The notes under the pieces: model-generated | Databases searched by the model: none | What the model was told of the DNA's origin: nothing | The model's input: the letters and a program-made list of their open reading frames with translations, nothing else | Program-made: the position numbers and the translations under genes | NCBI GenBank assembly: GCA_907165135.1 | Contig: OU015567.1 | Coordinates: 8,933,001-8,997,000, forward strand | Direction: 5' to 3' | Origin: Oikopleura dioica | Taxonomy: Eukaryota; Chordata; Appendicularia; Copelata; Oikopleuridae | Length of the DNA: 64,000 nt | Shown: positions 22,004 through 33,060 of the stretch, in pieces | Position numbering within the stretch: position 1 is the stretch's first letter | Layout: each line of letters starts with the position of its first letter

Positions 22004-25000
22004 TTAAAGAGTGACGCCGGCCGAGTCCAAGTAGTTCTTCAGATGTCCCTGTGCTTCTGCGTCGAGTTTTTGGAAGATCGGAGTGATCTAACAATGGAAT
22101 GAATAAGAATGCACTAGAAAATGTTCATACCTGTCCAGGGTTGGCTTTGTTGAGCTTGTCAAGAGTCTGGACAAGGTAAACCTTTGGATCTGGGCAGTTC
22201 TCCTTCAAAGGATCAATGGTCGCCTTAGCAGCGTATGTCAGAATAGCAGTAGCATTACTGTATCCTTCCATCATCGGCTCGACAATTTCATCGTCTCCTT
22301 CTTCGACTGGAAGCTCGAAAAGAGCGATGACTTCCTGCAAAAGAGCTCCCCAAAGATCTGGAGCAATATTTCCTTTCGTTAGAATATCCGCAGCAAAAAC
22401 GCCCGCCATTTTTCGGTCGACAGGATTTCGAACTTTACGGATGTGCTGGGTGACTACCTTCTCGCAAATCATAGAAAAGCATCCTGGTTGGATACTGTTT
22501 GTAATGTCGCGAAGCTTTTCAGTTCCATGAGCAGCTGCGTAGCACGAGAGGAACTCGACAAATGCGGAAGCATATTTGGCGGTCTTGCTACTTTGTAGAC
22601 GACCGAAGAGAACTAAAAAATGGCTGAGAACAAGTGAGAGGACTAAAAAGTTATACCGATGAAAACGCTTTTGATGTACTCAGCGACAACTTTTTCTGGA
22701 AGGAAGCAAACGATTGCCTTCAAAAGGACGAATCCATGGACGTCATTTGTTCGTGATGCAATCAGTTTTTGGAAAACACCAAGCAATGGGTTGAGCTAAA
22801 AATAGTAAATAGAAACGTGCAAAAGGTAAGGAACTTACATTCTCAGCTGGTTTGGACGGACATCTCTCAATAATAACACAGAGAAGAGTGACCAGCGGTT
22901 GGGCATTTCCAGATGCTTCCCAAAGCTGAGGAGACAGAAGCGGTTTGTACAATTCTAGGTAAGTATCGGGGCAACCACCTTGCTGCTGGAGAAGAAGTGA
23001 CATAATTTGGAACACGTACGGGACGATTTCTCCGACGTCCTTTTCCAAGACTTGAAAGAAGAGTGGGAAGAGGCTAGAAGAGTTTATTTATGATGAGGTG
23101 AGCGAACAATTACCTGTCTTCAAAGCTTTTCGTGGCATCAGGCTGCGCTTGGCAGAGAATTCGAATACAAAGGGCAAGACACTCGAAGACATTGTGGTTG
23201 AAGTTTGGCCTTGCTGGATTGGCGCAGAGCTGGGTTATTCGCCCGTGGATCATCTGCACCAAATCTGGAACAGAAGACAGGAGAAGCTCGCGCTGAAGTG
23301 CGAGGAGCTTGCAAAGTGCCTTGGCAGCGAATTCATTCTCAGAAGACGATACAATCTGTCCAAGTTGAAGGAGCAAGTCATTTTGAACTGGCTGGACGAG
23401 GGCTTTGGTGACCAAGGGTTCTTTAGTCTTTGGCATCTTCGTCATCATAATTCGCTCAACAGCGTGCGCCGCATAAGCTGCCACGACGGGTGAGCTGTGC
23501 GTCAAAAGCTTTGACAGAGCGGGGAGAGCTTTTCCCACGCGATCGCGTCCAATGATTATTCTGAAGCTGGAGAAGAACTTCAGACACGCAGATGCAAGTT
23601 GTGGCTTGTCGCTAGCCAAGTCACTCTCAATATACTGCTCCCAGAATTGAACGACGGGCAGAATAGACGAAGTTTCCGTGACGCCATGTCTTTCCGTCTT
23701 CTTTTTTTGTTCCCAACGAGGCAACAAGGAAAATAGCAGCTTCTTTGAGCTTCCATTGGCTGTTGTCGGATTTGTAAGACTCGAGAGCTTGGTTGATGTG
23801 AGCACCGAAGATTTCAGTAATCTGAGTCAGGGGTGACCATTTGGGCAAAAAATCATCGTCGGGCCGACCAATTGCCCGCCCAATACTAAAAATCAAGACC
23901 CGGGCCGACCAAATGCCCGACCAGTCCAATGTGCCCAGAATGCCCAATCGGGCAATTGGGCAATTTTTCGGGCAAAAATTTTCCCGACATTTCGGGCTTG
24001 TTAAAACTTTAATTTTTTTAATTTCTCTCAATAATTTATTACAGTTGAAGAGTTGGAAGGTTTGAAATATATTTAAAAAGCGGTTAAAAAAATAATTTTG
24101 TAAAAGATCGATCAGGTTGTCAAGAATAGACAGCTAACCATAAAGGTCCACTTCACACACTCTTGCATAACCGTCTCGAAAAAAAGGGTTCAAAAATGGG
24201 GTTGGAAAAATGAGGGATAAAAAGGATCTGGAGGTCAAGGGTAGACAGCTAACCATGAAGGTCCACTTCACACACCCTTGCAGAACCATCTCCGCAAAGA
24301 AGGGGCTGAGTTAAGGGACCTGGGCGAGCAGCGCTGAGCCAAACTTCACGCGCTCGCCGTTCTTGTTAGAAATAAGATTTTTTGAAATTTCTTTTTGTAA
24401 ATTATATCTCCAAATCCTCAGCTTTCTGTTCCAATTCTTAGTTTTTCTCTATCATTCTTGGTTGATGAGCTAGCGAGAAAAAGAGAAGCCCAACTTCAAA
24501 AGGCATCAAGTCTTGCAAACTTAATTTTTTCTTCATAAAATTAGCACCATTGAAAAGCGCGTTAAATTCTGAACAGATCCCACTCCATCAGCTTAACTAA
24601 ATGGGTACTCATTGGCGTGTAAGGCCAGATAAACAAGATAACTTAGCGCCCGCCCAGCGGGAATCATGTCCAGGAAGCCCAAAATAGCTAAATCGGACTC
24701 CGATTATCGGAGCGTCCAGCCGTGCCGCGACCAGCTGCCCGCGCTAAGTAGTTCTCTTTATCTGGCCTTACACGCCAATGAGTACCGATTTAGTTAAGCT
24801 GATGGAGTGGGATCTGTTCAGAATTGAACGCTCTTTTCAATGGTGCTAATTTTATGAAGAAAAATTAAGTTTGCAAGACTTGATGCCTTTGAAGTCGGGC
24901 TTCTCTTTTTCGCTAGCTCATCAACCAAGAATGATAGAGAAAACTAAGAATTGGAACAGAAAGCTGAGGATTTGGAGATATAATTTACAAAAAGAAATTT

Positions 25001-26732
25001 CAAAAAATCTTATTTCTATCAAGAACGGCGAGCGCGTGAAGTTTGGCTCAGCGCTGCTCGCCCAGGTCCCTTAAGGGTAGGGATAATTTCACAAAAGGAT
25101 CAAGAGGTCAAAGGTAGACAGCTAACCATAGGGGTCCACTTCACACACCCTTGCAGCAGCTTCTCCTTATATCTTTTTCTTGTTTGTGAGCCTAACGACA
25201 AATAAGCGGACAGGAAAACGCCCACGTTCATGATTTTCCCTGGTGGGCATTTGCCCAACTGCCCAGAAAATGCCCAAATGCCCGACTTTTCCAATGTTGC
25301 CCAGCCTATTTTCAGGCGTTGAGCCGACCAAATGCCCGCCCAAAAGCGTTTTGCCCGAAAATTGCCCGATTTGCCCAAATGCCCAATGCCCAAATGGTCA
25401 CCCCTGATCTGAGTCTCAAAGTTGCGTGACAGAGATCGAATGAGATCGCAGGCTGCTCGTCGTCTGGTAGCCTGGTCAGAGCCTTCGAGATCTCGGCGAA
25501 TCCATTCTTCTGGATTGTCTTCAAAAAGTTCCTGATCCTGCTGACGGAAGCCAACATTGGGCATGATGACCTGCTCGCAAATGGTCTTGAGCGCTTCGCC
25601 TTCAGAGAAAAGCTTGTTGTTGCCAGTTTGATCAGCGACAGATCCAAGGAAGCTCAACGCGTTGGACACGAGGAGGTCATATTTCAATTCAAGACCAATC
25701 GACGTGAGAAGCTGCCAAATGGCCTGGACGAACTTGGGGAGATGGTTTTCAAATTCTTCGCCGTATTTTTGAGTGTACATCGAGGCAATTTCGCAGATCT
25801 GCGCCTTGAGCTGCTCTTGGACTCCAGCTTGCTCGTCATCATCTGATTCGAGGACTTTGATGCTTGGTGCAGTGAGAAGTGCGTGAAAACCGTCCATCCA
25901 TACGGCGATATTGTCTTCGAAAAACTCTGGAAGATCCTGGTAGTTGAGGGAGTAGAAGACCTTGGCGATAAGGGCGAGTGTGTTGTAGAGCAGTTTTACT
26001 TTATCGTCTGCGAGCTGGCCAGAGTTGATGATCGTGAGGACTCGTTTGAAGAGCTCTGTGAGTGGCGTGGCAAAATTGTCGAGAACGTATTTGATCTCAA
26101 TCCACAGCTCGTTAGACTGAAAGTATCGTTGAAATTCATGCACAAGTAATTTTACTGCTGACCTTGAACTCGTATCTGTAGCGCTTGAAAAGTGAATGGC
26201 AAGTGTGAAGGCATCCGTTCACTCTGGAAAAGTCGTCGGATTGAATGTGTTGGCAGATTTCGGGGATGAGATTCAGCCATTTCTCATGAAAATCGACTCG
26301 TCCGATGATTGTGATTGCTTCCGAAAGCTGTTTGGTGATACTTTGAGGAGATTTTAACATCAGCTAAAGAGGCATGAGAAAATGATAGGAAAAACTTGAT
26401 TTACCTCGACAATATGTGTTTTCACAGCCGACCTATCGTCCTCTGATAACTTGTCGGTTTGATCCCAGCATCGTTTGACTACATTTTTAAGTGTGATAGC
26501 CGCAGCTGTTCGGACAGTCAACTCTGTGTCCGCTCGGTCCATTGAGGTCATAAGCAGTAAAGTATAACCTGAAGAAATAATGAAACGATTCACAGTCAAT
26601 GAGGAAGAGTACCTTTCTCTTTTCGCATTCTCTTAGAAAGTTTTCGGCCGTCTTTCTCGTCTCCGCATTTGAGCTCAATGTCTGCTGGAGATACTGGCCG
26701 AGAGCTGCGAGGTTCTGATCATTAATTTCCAT
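22004..26732 (-). CDS. CSE1L: Exportin-2 (CSE1L/CAS), importin-alpha re-exporter, with a coding exon interrupted by a transposon
   Basis: The start MEINDQNLAALGQYLQ, the IIGRVDFHEKW and FKRYRYEFK segments, QDLPEFFEDN, EEWIRRDLEGSD...TRRRAACDLIR, and the C-terminus ending in AGVTL follow human CSE1L in order. CSE1L is a HEAT-repeat karyopherin that carries importin-alpha back to the cytoplasm with Ran-GTP. Small introns separate most exons. The exon encoding ...SRNFETQI / TEIFGAHINQALESY is split by a 1,579-bp element (23828-25406) flanked by an 8-bp direct repeat. Removing the element plus one repeat copy restores an uninterrupted conserved sequence. Whether the element is spliced out is unknown. 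The start is 111 bp downstream of RPAIN, so the two could be in one operon. Confidence 0.93.
23828..25406. mobile_element. hAT-like non-autonomous element inserted in a CSE1L coding exon
   Basis: The ends are a perfect 19-bp terminal inverted repeat (CAGGGGTGACCATTTGGGC), flanked by 8-bp direct repeats ATCTGAGT (23820-23827 and 25407-25414). CAGGG-type ends and an 8-bp duplication are typical of hAT transposons. The subterminal regions are full of short GGGCAAT/TGCCCGA motifs in both orientations. No transposase frame is present. Inside are three copies of a sequence containing TAGACAGCTAACCAT (24127, 24242, 25115) and a second complete palindromic element (24315-25070). Confidence 0.9.
24315..25070. 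mobile_element. Nested 756-bp palindromic element bounded by TTAA
   Basis: The ends GGGACCTGGGCGAGCAGCGC and their exact inverse complement are flanked on both sides by TTAA (24311-24314, 25071-25074). Most of the element forms one long near-perfect palindrome whose centre (about 24670-24700) contains CGGACTCCGATTATCGGAG-like sequence. TTAA target duplication is characteristic of piggyBac and Kolobok transposons. No protein is encoded. It lies inside the hAT-like element, so it inserted later. Confidence 0.85.
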
Positions 26733-26842
26733 TCTGATAAAACTCTAAAAATCAAGAATAAAATGTCTAAAGATAGAAAATAAAATCGGCAGTTAAATGA
26801 TGTCGACAAAGATTGATAGAGTATGGGATCAGAACTTTGAGG

Positions 26843-27515
26843 TTAGTAAGGAACGATGGCGACGTTTGGAAGGAAGTCTTTGTTTCCACAGCCGCCGCAG
26901 GAGATGAGAATCTTGTTGTCGATAACTGAAATACTGTGTAAGTCGGTTTGCTTTTATATCACGACACTTACTGAAGACATCAGCTGGCCAGGTACAGACT
27001 TCGATATGTTTTCCAAACCACGCGTTGTAAATGTCGCTGAGATTCATCGGCGGGTTTGTGGATACGGTGGCTCTTATACAACACTTATTGCAGGTCAAGA
27101 CAGCACCATCATCGGGAAACGAGTTTTGGCAGCCAGGACAAGGTGGTCCCCCAGGCGAATCATCAATTGGTTCATCGTAACCCATCGCAAGAGCTGCCTC
27201 CTCCTGCAAAAGCTCTTCTTCAATCTCCTGGAAGAACTTGATGTCAAGTTCGATCAACTGGTCTGGTGTCATGCCCATATCAGCAGCTTCCGACTTCATG
27301 ACTTCTTGAACAAGGCTTATGCCGCGGAATTTATCGACCAGTTTTGTTCGATTATCCTGGAGACGCATTTTGCAGCGATTTTTGTAACGCTGCTTCCAAT
27401 CTGGAGTCTTTCTGTAGTTCTCCTAGAAGAAAAACGGTAAAGAAAATTCACTCATGTGTTTTACCATCTGTGATTTACGTCGAGGGCTCATAAACATGTT
27501 CTCTTTTTCGTCCAT
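26843..27515 (-). CDS. RPAIN: RPA-interacting protein (RIP/RPAIN homologue)
   Basis: Exon 1 encodes MDEKENMFMSPRRKSQM. Exon 2 (about 27424 to 26972) starts ENYRKTPDWKQRYKNRC and contains LVQEVMKSEAADMGM, an acidic helix, and a CPGC...CNKC zinc-binding half. The last exon supplies LISCGGCGNKDFLPN and the stop at 26843. The basic N-terminal helix, central acidic helix and C-terminal four-pair cysteine module match RPAIN, which carries replication protein A into the nucleus. It ends 111 bp before the CSE1L start on the same strand. Confidence 0.85.
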
Positions 27516-28068
27516 ATTTGATTTTTCTCTCTCACGCACCAAAATAAAATCCGTTACTCAATCCCGGGCGCAGCGAAGTCGATCAGATCTAAAAATCGTT
27601 ATTTGACACAGCTGCAAGTTTCAATTGTTTTTGAGATGCTCTTTCGACTGACTTGATTTTGCGGGTTTTTAGGCAGAAAAACAAGCAGGAATGAACTTGA
27701 ACATTTGAGAAGGTATTAATGAACCTAGAAGGTAATATATCCTAAGACTGCCCGGGACGAGCAAAGATAATTTCTAACTTACTCGCCCCGGGCTTTATCC
27801 TTTTCTGCAGAGAGGGGTCTCTACAGTTCGCAAGCATGGGGGTGCCCAAGCTTGAGTTACGTAGAGAAGGAGGGGGGTGTTGCACTTCTCGGTAAGATCC
27901 GGTTGAACAGTTATACGATGATTGGTGCAAGGGTGATGAACAGGAACAGTTAATGAAACAGAGTTATCTAATGTAGAAGATGGTTCCGGTTGTTTAACAG
28001 AATCCGGTTCAGGATTAGCAGGTTTTGCTTGAACGACACGTGTTCTTTTTTGATGATTTGAGTTAGAC
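27516..28068. other. Non-coding gap between RPAIN and EIF3C
   Basis: The 3' flank of EIF3C and promoter of RPAIN. It includes a GC-rich imperfect inverted repeat near 27750-27795 (CCCGGGACGAG and CTCGCCCCGGG). No gene is supported. Confidence 0.4.
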
Positions 28069-30942
28069 TCAAAACCGACGGTTGTTGTTTCGAGACCAGT
28101 CTGGGATTGATTGAAAGTAAGGTCGGAGAATGAGTATAAGATTGATTACCTCTCATGCGGTTGGATTGGTAGAAGGCGGTGAAGTTCGATCCCTGCTTAG
28201 ATTCACAGAGACGCTCGTTGCTTTCAGTCAACTGATTGAGCCGCGAAGCAAGTTGGAGAGCGAGGTTCTGAAGAAAAATGATATCGGTGTTTATCGCTTG
28301 TAATTTACCTGGAGTCGAGTTGGTTCAGTCTTGTGAAGCACAAGGGATCGAGATGGCTCGTCCCAGGATGCCTTGAGTTCTTCGTTGATCATCATCTTGG
28401 AGACAGCAGATTGCACTTCAGAGGAAGACATGTCAAAGTTCTCAGTGATCCAGTCGATTGAGATGTTGTCGTAGAACTGAGAGTACGAGAAGAGATAGAC
28501 TCGGAGCGATTGAGTCTTAGCGTACTTCTGCAGCATGTCTAAAATTTCAAAAAAATAGAAATAGAAGAGGCGGACTAATACAGTACCTTTGACCTTATCA
28601 GTTTCGGCGAAGAGGTTCCAGACCTTCTGGTTCATCTTGGGGTTGATAAGGTACTTGATGCACTTCTTCCAGTCACCGACCTTGAGTGCCTTTGCTGCGG
28701 CAAGAACGTGCTCTCGCATGTTATCTGGAGGTCCGACAAATGCCTGCTTCTCAGAGTTACGGAGCTGGTAGTGGAACTGCTTCGAGATCATTCGTCTGAA
28801 AAAGAAGTTAGAGACAGGATCAAGGGATAAAGGATTACCTTCGGCTATCGAACTCCTTCTCGGCCATGTATGGGATTTCAAGGAACATGGCAGAGACAAG
28901 GTAGACACACTCAAGAAGCTCGGTGTTGATATGAGTGTGGTAAGGTTGCATTCGTCGTCGTTCGGTCTTTTCTTGCTCTTGAGTTCGTTCTCGGGCCATG
29001 GAGAAACCTGAAAGCTCAAGAAATAGCTCAACTCGGCGGTGTCTTACCTTGGGCAAGGAGTTCTCGAGATCGGTTTCCAGACTGAATATCAGTAAGTGCT
29101 TGATGAGCATCTTCCATTTGTCCCATTCGGAAAGCACAGAGACCGAGTTGCACCATTGTTCGGTTGTAGATGATTTGAGTTCCGATATCAGCGTTGTGAA
29201 TAGACTCCTGCAAGTGGCTCATGAGCATCAAATCGCGAGCCTGGAACCATTTGTCGTGAAGGGCAAGGTTGTAGATATTGTAAAGGATTGCCTGCGTTCG
29301 GATTCGCTGCGTCTCATCGTTGGTGTAGATGTACTTGCAGAACTTTTCAATAAGCTCCTGGCTTCCTTCAGCGCCCTTTTGTGAGTCGTGTCGGTAGTAG
29401 ATGTACTTGATCTTGAGGAGATACATCTGGCAGATCTGCTGTTTATCGGCCTGAAGAAGTGCCCAGTCAGTTCCTTCGTTGAAGATCTGCATGATCTTGC
29501 AGTTGTTCGACAATCGCATTCGGTACTCTTCGGAGTGCTGGTCAGAGTTCTGGAGAAGCTTGGAGTACTCAGTGTCCAACTTGGTGCAAGTGTGGACAAG
29601 TGAGCCTCGGCAGTGCCACTTGCCATCTTCGTTTGGCTGATCAGTCAAGCTCTCTTCGTCGTCTTGAACGTTATCGCTGAGGATGAGGGTCTCGTGGTTC
29701 TTGTTGAGAATCTGGACGAGTTCCAAAGTCTCGCTAAGCGCGTTGGCGAAAGATTCGTCGCTCATGTAATCCTTGTGCTTCGGATTGTAGTCGTAGCAAG
29801 CGGAGATGGTGCTCAAGCGAATTTTGATTTCTAAACCGAGGCCTGTCTTCGCCTCGATCGCCATTTCTCGGAGCTTCTTATAGAAGAGAATCTTGTTCTG
29901 ACGATCAGCTTCTTTTGGAGTTCGCATAGCAGTGATTTCGGCCAACTTTTGGACGACATTCTTGGCATTAATTTCGACATCCTTGGGGAAGATTTGGACT
30001 TCGCCAGTGAGCAGAATCTTGAGATCACCTTTACCAACAGTTCCAGGGTCGACGGCAGTCCAGTCATCATCTTCTTCTTCCTTGTGTTCTTTCTGTTCTC
30101 GCTTCTTCTTTTCTTTTCGGACCTTTTTGTCGGCCTTTGAAGAGGTCTTGTCCTTCTTGAGGAAATACTCAATCGTGTATCGGGCAAACTCGTTGTCTGG
30201 ATCGTCACCGATGTCTGAGTCGAAGTCACTGTCTGAGTCACTTTCGCTTTCATCAGACGAGCCAGAGAGTTCGGATCCAGAGTCAGAGAGGTCATCATCG
30301 CTCTCGTCCGAAGTGCCGCTCATTGAGTCGTCGGATTCATCAGAGGCAGAGCTGGCAGCATCTACCTCTTCTTCTTCCTCGGAAGCGTCGGGGTTCTCTC
30401 GGTACTTGGTCAGCTCCTCGGCGGTTTTCGGCTCCTCGGCGAAGTACTTTCGAAGACGCTGTCGAAGAGTAGTAAGACCTTTCGAACCCTGCTTGGAGAG
30501 CTTCTTTTTGAAGTCCTTGTCGTCCCACTTGGCGTTGATGTAGTCGTCAAGCTCGACAAGTTCCTTGATGTAGAATCGCGGGAGACCTTCCTTTTCGATA
30601 ACTTTCGCAGTTTTAGAAAGAGTTGTGTGGTAGTCTTTGAACGTATTTAGAAGAGCGGAGAAATCGTTGATCTTTCGCATGTTTCGGGCCTGAATCGAGG
30701 TGAGAGATGAAAAAATGATTCTTTTTAACCTTTTTAATATGCTCAGAAAGCTCATCGAATCGTCGATCCTTCAAGTTTCGGACAACGCGTCCTTCGTCCT
30801 CAGATTCGTCATCAGTGTAGATCGCCTGGACGACCTTCTTCTTCTTCTGGATCGTCTTCTTGACAACGATCTCCTCAGACTCGGTCTCGGAGCCGCTCGA
30901 GGATGAGGACTCGGAGGCCCAGTACTTTGCTCGCCCGGCCAT
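28069..30942 (-). CDS. EIF3C: Eukaryotic translation initiation factor 3 subunit C
   Basis: The N-terminus ([19 protein letters not shown]) is followed by [14 protein letters not shown], then a long acidic Ser/Glu/Asp region, and the conserved core: [73 protein letters not shown] and the PCI-domain segment [18 protein letters not shown]. The final short exon gives [11 protein letters not shown] and a stop at 28069-28071. Introns are few and small. eIF3c is a core scaffold subunit of the eIF3 complex on the 40S ribosome. An AG splice acceptor lies directly before the ATG (CTCAGA-ATG), so the mRNA is probably trans-spliced, possibly from an operon with the genes upstream. Confidence 0.95.
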
Positions 30943-31267
30943 TCTGAGAAAGAAAATGATAAGAATAAAGAGCTATAGCTCTTCGATATCGAATTTGTGC
31001 TAGAATTGTAGAAATATCAGAGTCAGTTTCAAGTCGAACGACTTTTGTGCGGCTCGTAGTGCCCGATTGAATTGAAAGCTTCGAAGAACTAACACGCAAC
31101 TTTTCAGCAAGGGCGCCTAGAACAGCCTCATTCGCCTTTCCTTTATCTGGTGGGGCCGAAACTTTAACATTGATGACGGCCGGATCTTGACTATCATCAA
31201 TAGTTATTGAAGCCTTTTTAGATTAAGGAGTAACGTGACAATTTAGCAGAACATGATTGAACTTCAT
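30943..31267 (-). pseudogene. UPF0235/DUF167 (C15orf40-like) reading frame with in-frame stop
   Basis: The minus strand encodes a compact domain with NVKVSAPPDKGKANEAV, LAEKLRVSSSKL and SGTTSRTKVVRL, the hallmark blocks of the UPF0235/DUF167 family (bacterial YggU, human C15orf40). The preceding conserved block reads HVTP-stop-SKKASIT, with TAA (31225-31223) where the family has one ordinary residue. No intron removes it neatly. The frame also lacks a clear stop before it runs into the EIF3C start. Possible explanations are a decayed gene, a base error, or unusual splicing. It sits tightly between VPS29 and EIF3C on the same strand. Confidence 0.55.
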
Positions 31268-31384
31268 TCAACTTGGTGCAACAGCATACATGTACAAATT
31301 TATCTGAAATGGGGACGAGGAAAATAAAGACTTTTTGAACATAGAAGAAAGATTGACGAAAGGTTTTTATGATGAGAATGATTT

Positions 31385-32988
31385 TTAGGCTGCTGGACAT
31401 CGCTAAAAACGATTTAGGAAAACGAGAATGGTAAGAATTTCTTACCTTTTTGAACTCAAGAGGTTGAACATCCACTTTATTATCGCTGCCAAGTTTATAT
31501 CTGTAAAGCGTACACGCAGAGCCATTTATATCCAGCAGGGCAAAAGCAGGCTGGCATTTGTCCCCTGAAGACGTTGAAGCACCCGTTAAACTCCCAGGAT
31601 TGATGAACAAATTTCCGTCGATTTCATCAACCTGAAATTTTTCTTAGAATTCATCGAGTTTTTTCTAGAACGCATGAATGTTTTTCATCCTTTTTCAATG
31701 TGAACATTAGTTTGAAAAATCGCAAAATGAAAGGAGCAACGACCGATGAAGACATTGACTCCGAAGGGATGGTCAGTGATGTCGAAAAAACTATCAATAA
31801 ACAGAAAATAGTCTTGAAAGGAGAAATGGCTTCTATTATTGGTAAGTAAGAAAGGATGAAATGAAGCTAATTTGATTTTAGATAAAAAGCTAGACCAGAA
31901 GATAATCGAGCACCAAAAGGAAATAAAGCAATTGCAAGCAGTTATCCACAATTTGAGAACGCAGAATCGCGACTTTAGCAAGAAAGCTGACAAGAAATTG
32001 AAACTGTTGAACATGTCTGTCGACCAAATGAATCAGTTAACAGAAGATATTCAAACGCTTAAAAAAAAGACCGACAAGCTTGAAGATGGTAAGCTAAAAC
32101 ACAAAAGAGTTCTCTTCTTTGATTGCAATTTCATTTTTAGAGTGCCAAGAAATCCGTGACAAATTTGAAAATGCATCCACAAAGATTTCCAGCAATTTGA
32201 CAAATCTGAGCGATCTGGTACACACGAAGACGGCCGAACACGAGGCCGTGTTCAGCGACGTCCAAGGTGTAAGAGAAGACATGGAAGCGCGAAACAACGC
32301 TGTTGACGCCAACTTGAAAAAGAACCAGGAAATCGTGGACAGACAACTTCTCTTGCTCAAAGAAAAAATGCTCATTTCGATAGACGACGCCAAGGCAGAA
32401 GCCATCGAAGTCAGAAAAGAGAAGGGCGGCTGTGTCATTATGTGAATAACTGTACTTGCAATTTCTGTATATTCAAACTTCATCGAGGCAATAAACTATA
32501 TCTTTTTACATCAAAAAGAGTCCTACCTTTTGTTCGTGTGTACTCCCATGAACAAGAATGTCGACTTGCAGGGATCTTCGTACAGCTTCGAGGGCTTTTT
32601 GGGAGTTGTTAGGGAAGACTTGGTGCCCGTGAATCATGCCAATTGATAAGTTTCCAATTCGAACAACTTTTTCTAGAGAAATCTTATTTCATATATCCCG
32701 ATCCCGACTGACAATCATCAGCTTATCAAACAAATTCGAACCCTTCGCTAGTTCGTTCCTCGAAAACTTACCATCAGGCCACGAAGTCTCTGATCTATCG
32801 CAATCGCCCCTGACCACATGGACATCTCCAGCGATATTCCTCAAGAAATCAAGGCTCGTTCTTGAGGTCAAATTTCCACTGCAAAGGACGTGTTGAATCT
32901 TTCCAGGGACGAGTAGCTCTCGGAACTTTTTTGGAACATTTGGTGATCGTTCTGGCATATGTAGATCCGATACGAGTAAAACAAGCAT
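31385..32988 (-). CDS. VPS29: Vacuolar protein sorting-associated protein 29 (retromer subunit)
   Basis: Exons in order give MLVLLVSDLHMPERS, LLVPGKIQHVLCSGNL, AGDVHVVRGDCD, IGMIHGHQVFP, VDILVHGSTHEQK, then after a long intron VDEIDGNLFINPGSLTGA and a short last exon. This is the full metallophosphoesterase-fold retromer subunit VPS29, which binds VPS35 in endosome-to-Golgi retrieval. The usual GHTH motif is GSTH and GDFD is GDCD, fitting a family that is structural rather than catalytic in animals. The intron 31632-32526 (895 nt), far longer than its neighbours, contains a complete gene on the other strand. Confidence 0.95.
31727..32445 (+). CDS. Coiled-coil protein with C-terminal CAAX box, nested in a VPS29 intron
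   Basis: Three exons (31727-31841, 31882-32088, 32141-32445) with 40- and 52-nt GT-AG introns encode 208 residues. Except for a short acidic start, the protein is almost entirely predicted coiled coil (heptads of Leu/Ile/Val with Lys/Glu/Gln). It ends in a basic KEKGG followed by CVIM, a good CAAX box for farnesylation, so it is probably membrane-tethered. I recognise no named family. The arrangement recalls small prenylated coiled-coil or SNARE-like regulators, but no SNARE-specific layer residue can be asserted. It lies wholly within the VPS29 intron on the opposite strand. Confidence 0.8.
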
Positions 32989-33060
32989 TTTTATCTGAAG
33001 AAAATATAGGAAAGATTTCGAATTGAGCGAATGTGCATTTATACAGTATTGGAGCTAGAA

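Noticed and set aside
24100-25160. Possible CRISPR-like array from three spaced copies around TAGACAGCTAACCAT
   Set aside because: Only three diverged copies, irregular spacing and a eukaryotic transposon context; these are internal repeats of the mobile element.
25100-25410. Continuation of the CSE1L frame into the transposon as a C-terminal extension
   Set aside because: The added residues follow the element's sequence, and the conserved CSE1L sequence resumes on the other side with the target duplication, so this is read-through of the insertion.
29932-30543. 203-codon Ser-rich plus-strand frame
   Set aside because: Antisense shadow of the acidic Ser/Glu/Asp region of EIF3C.
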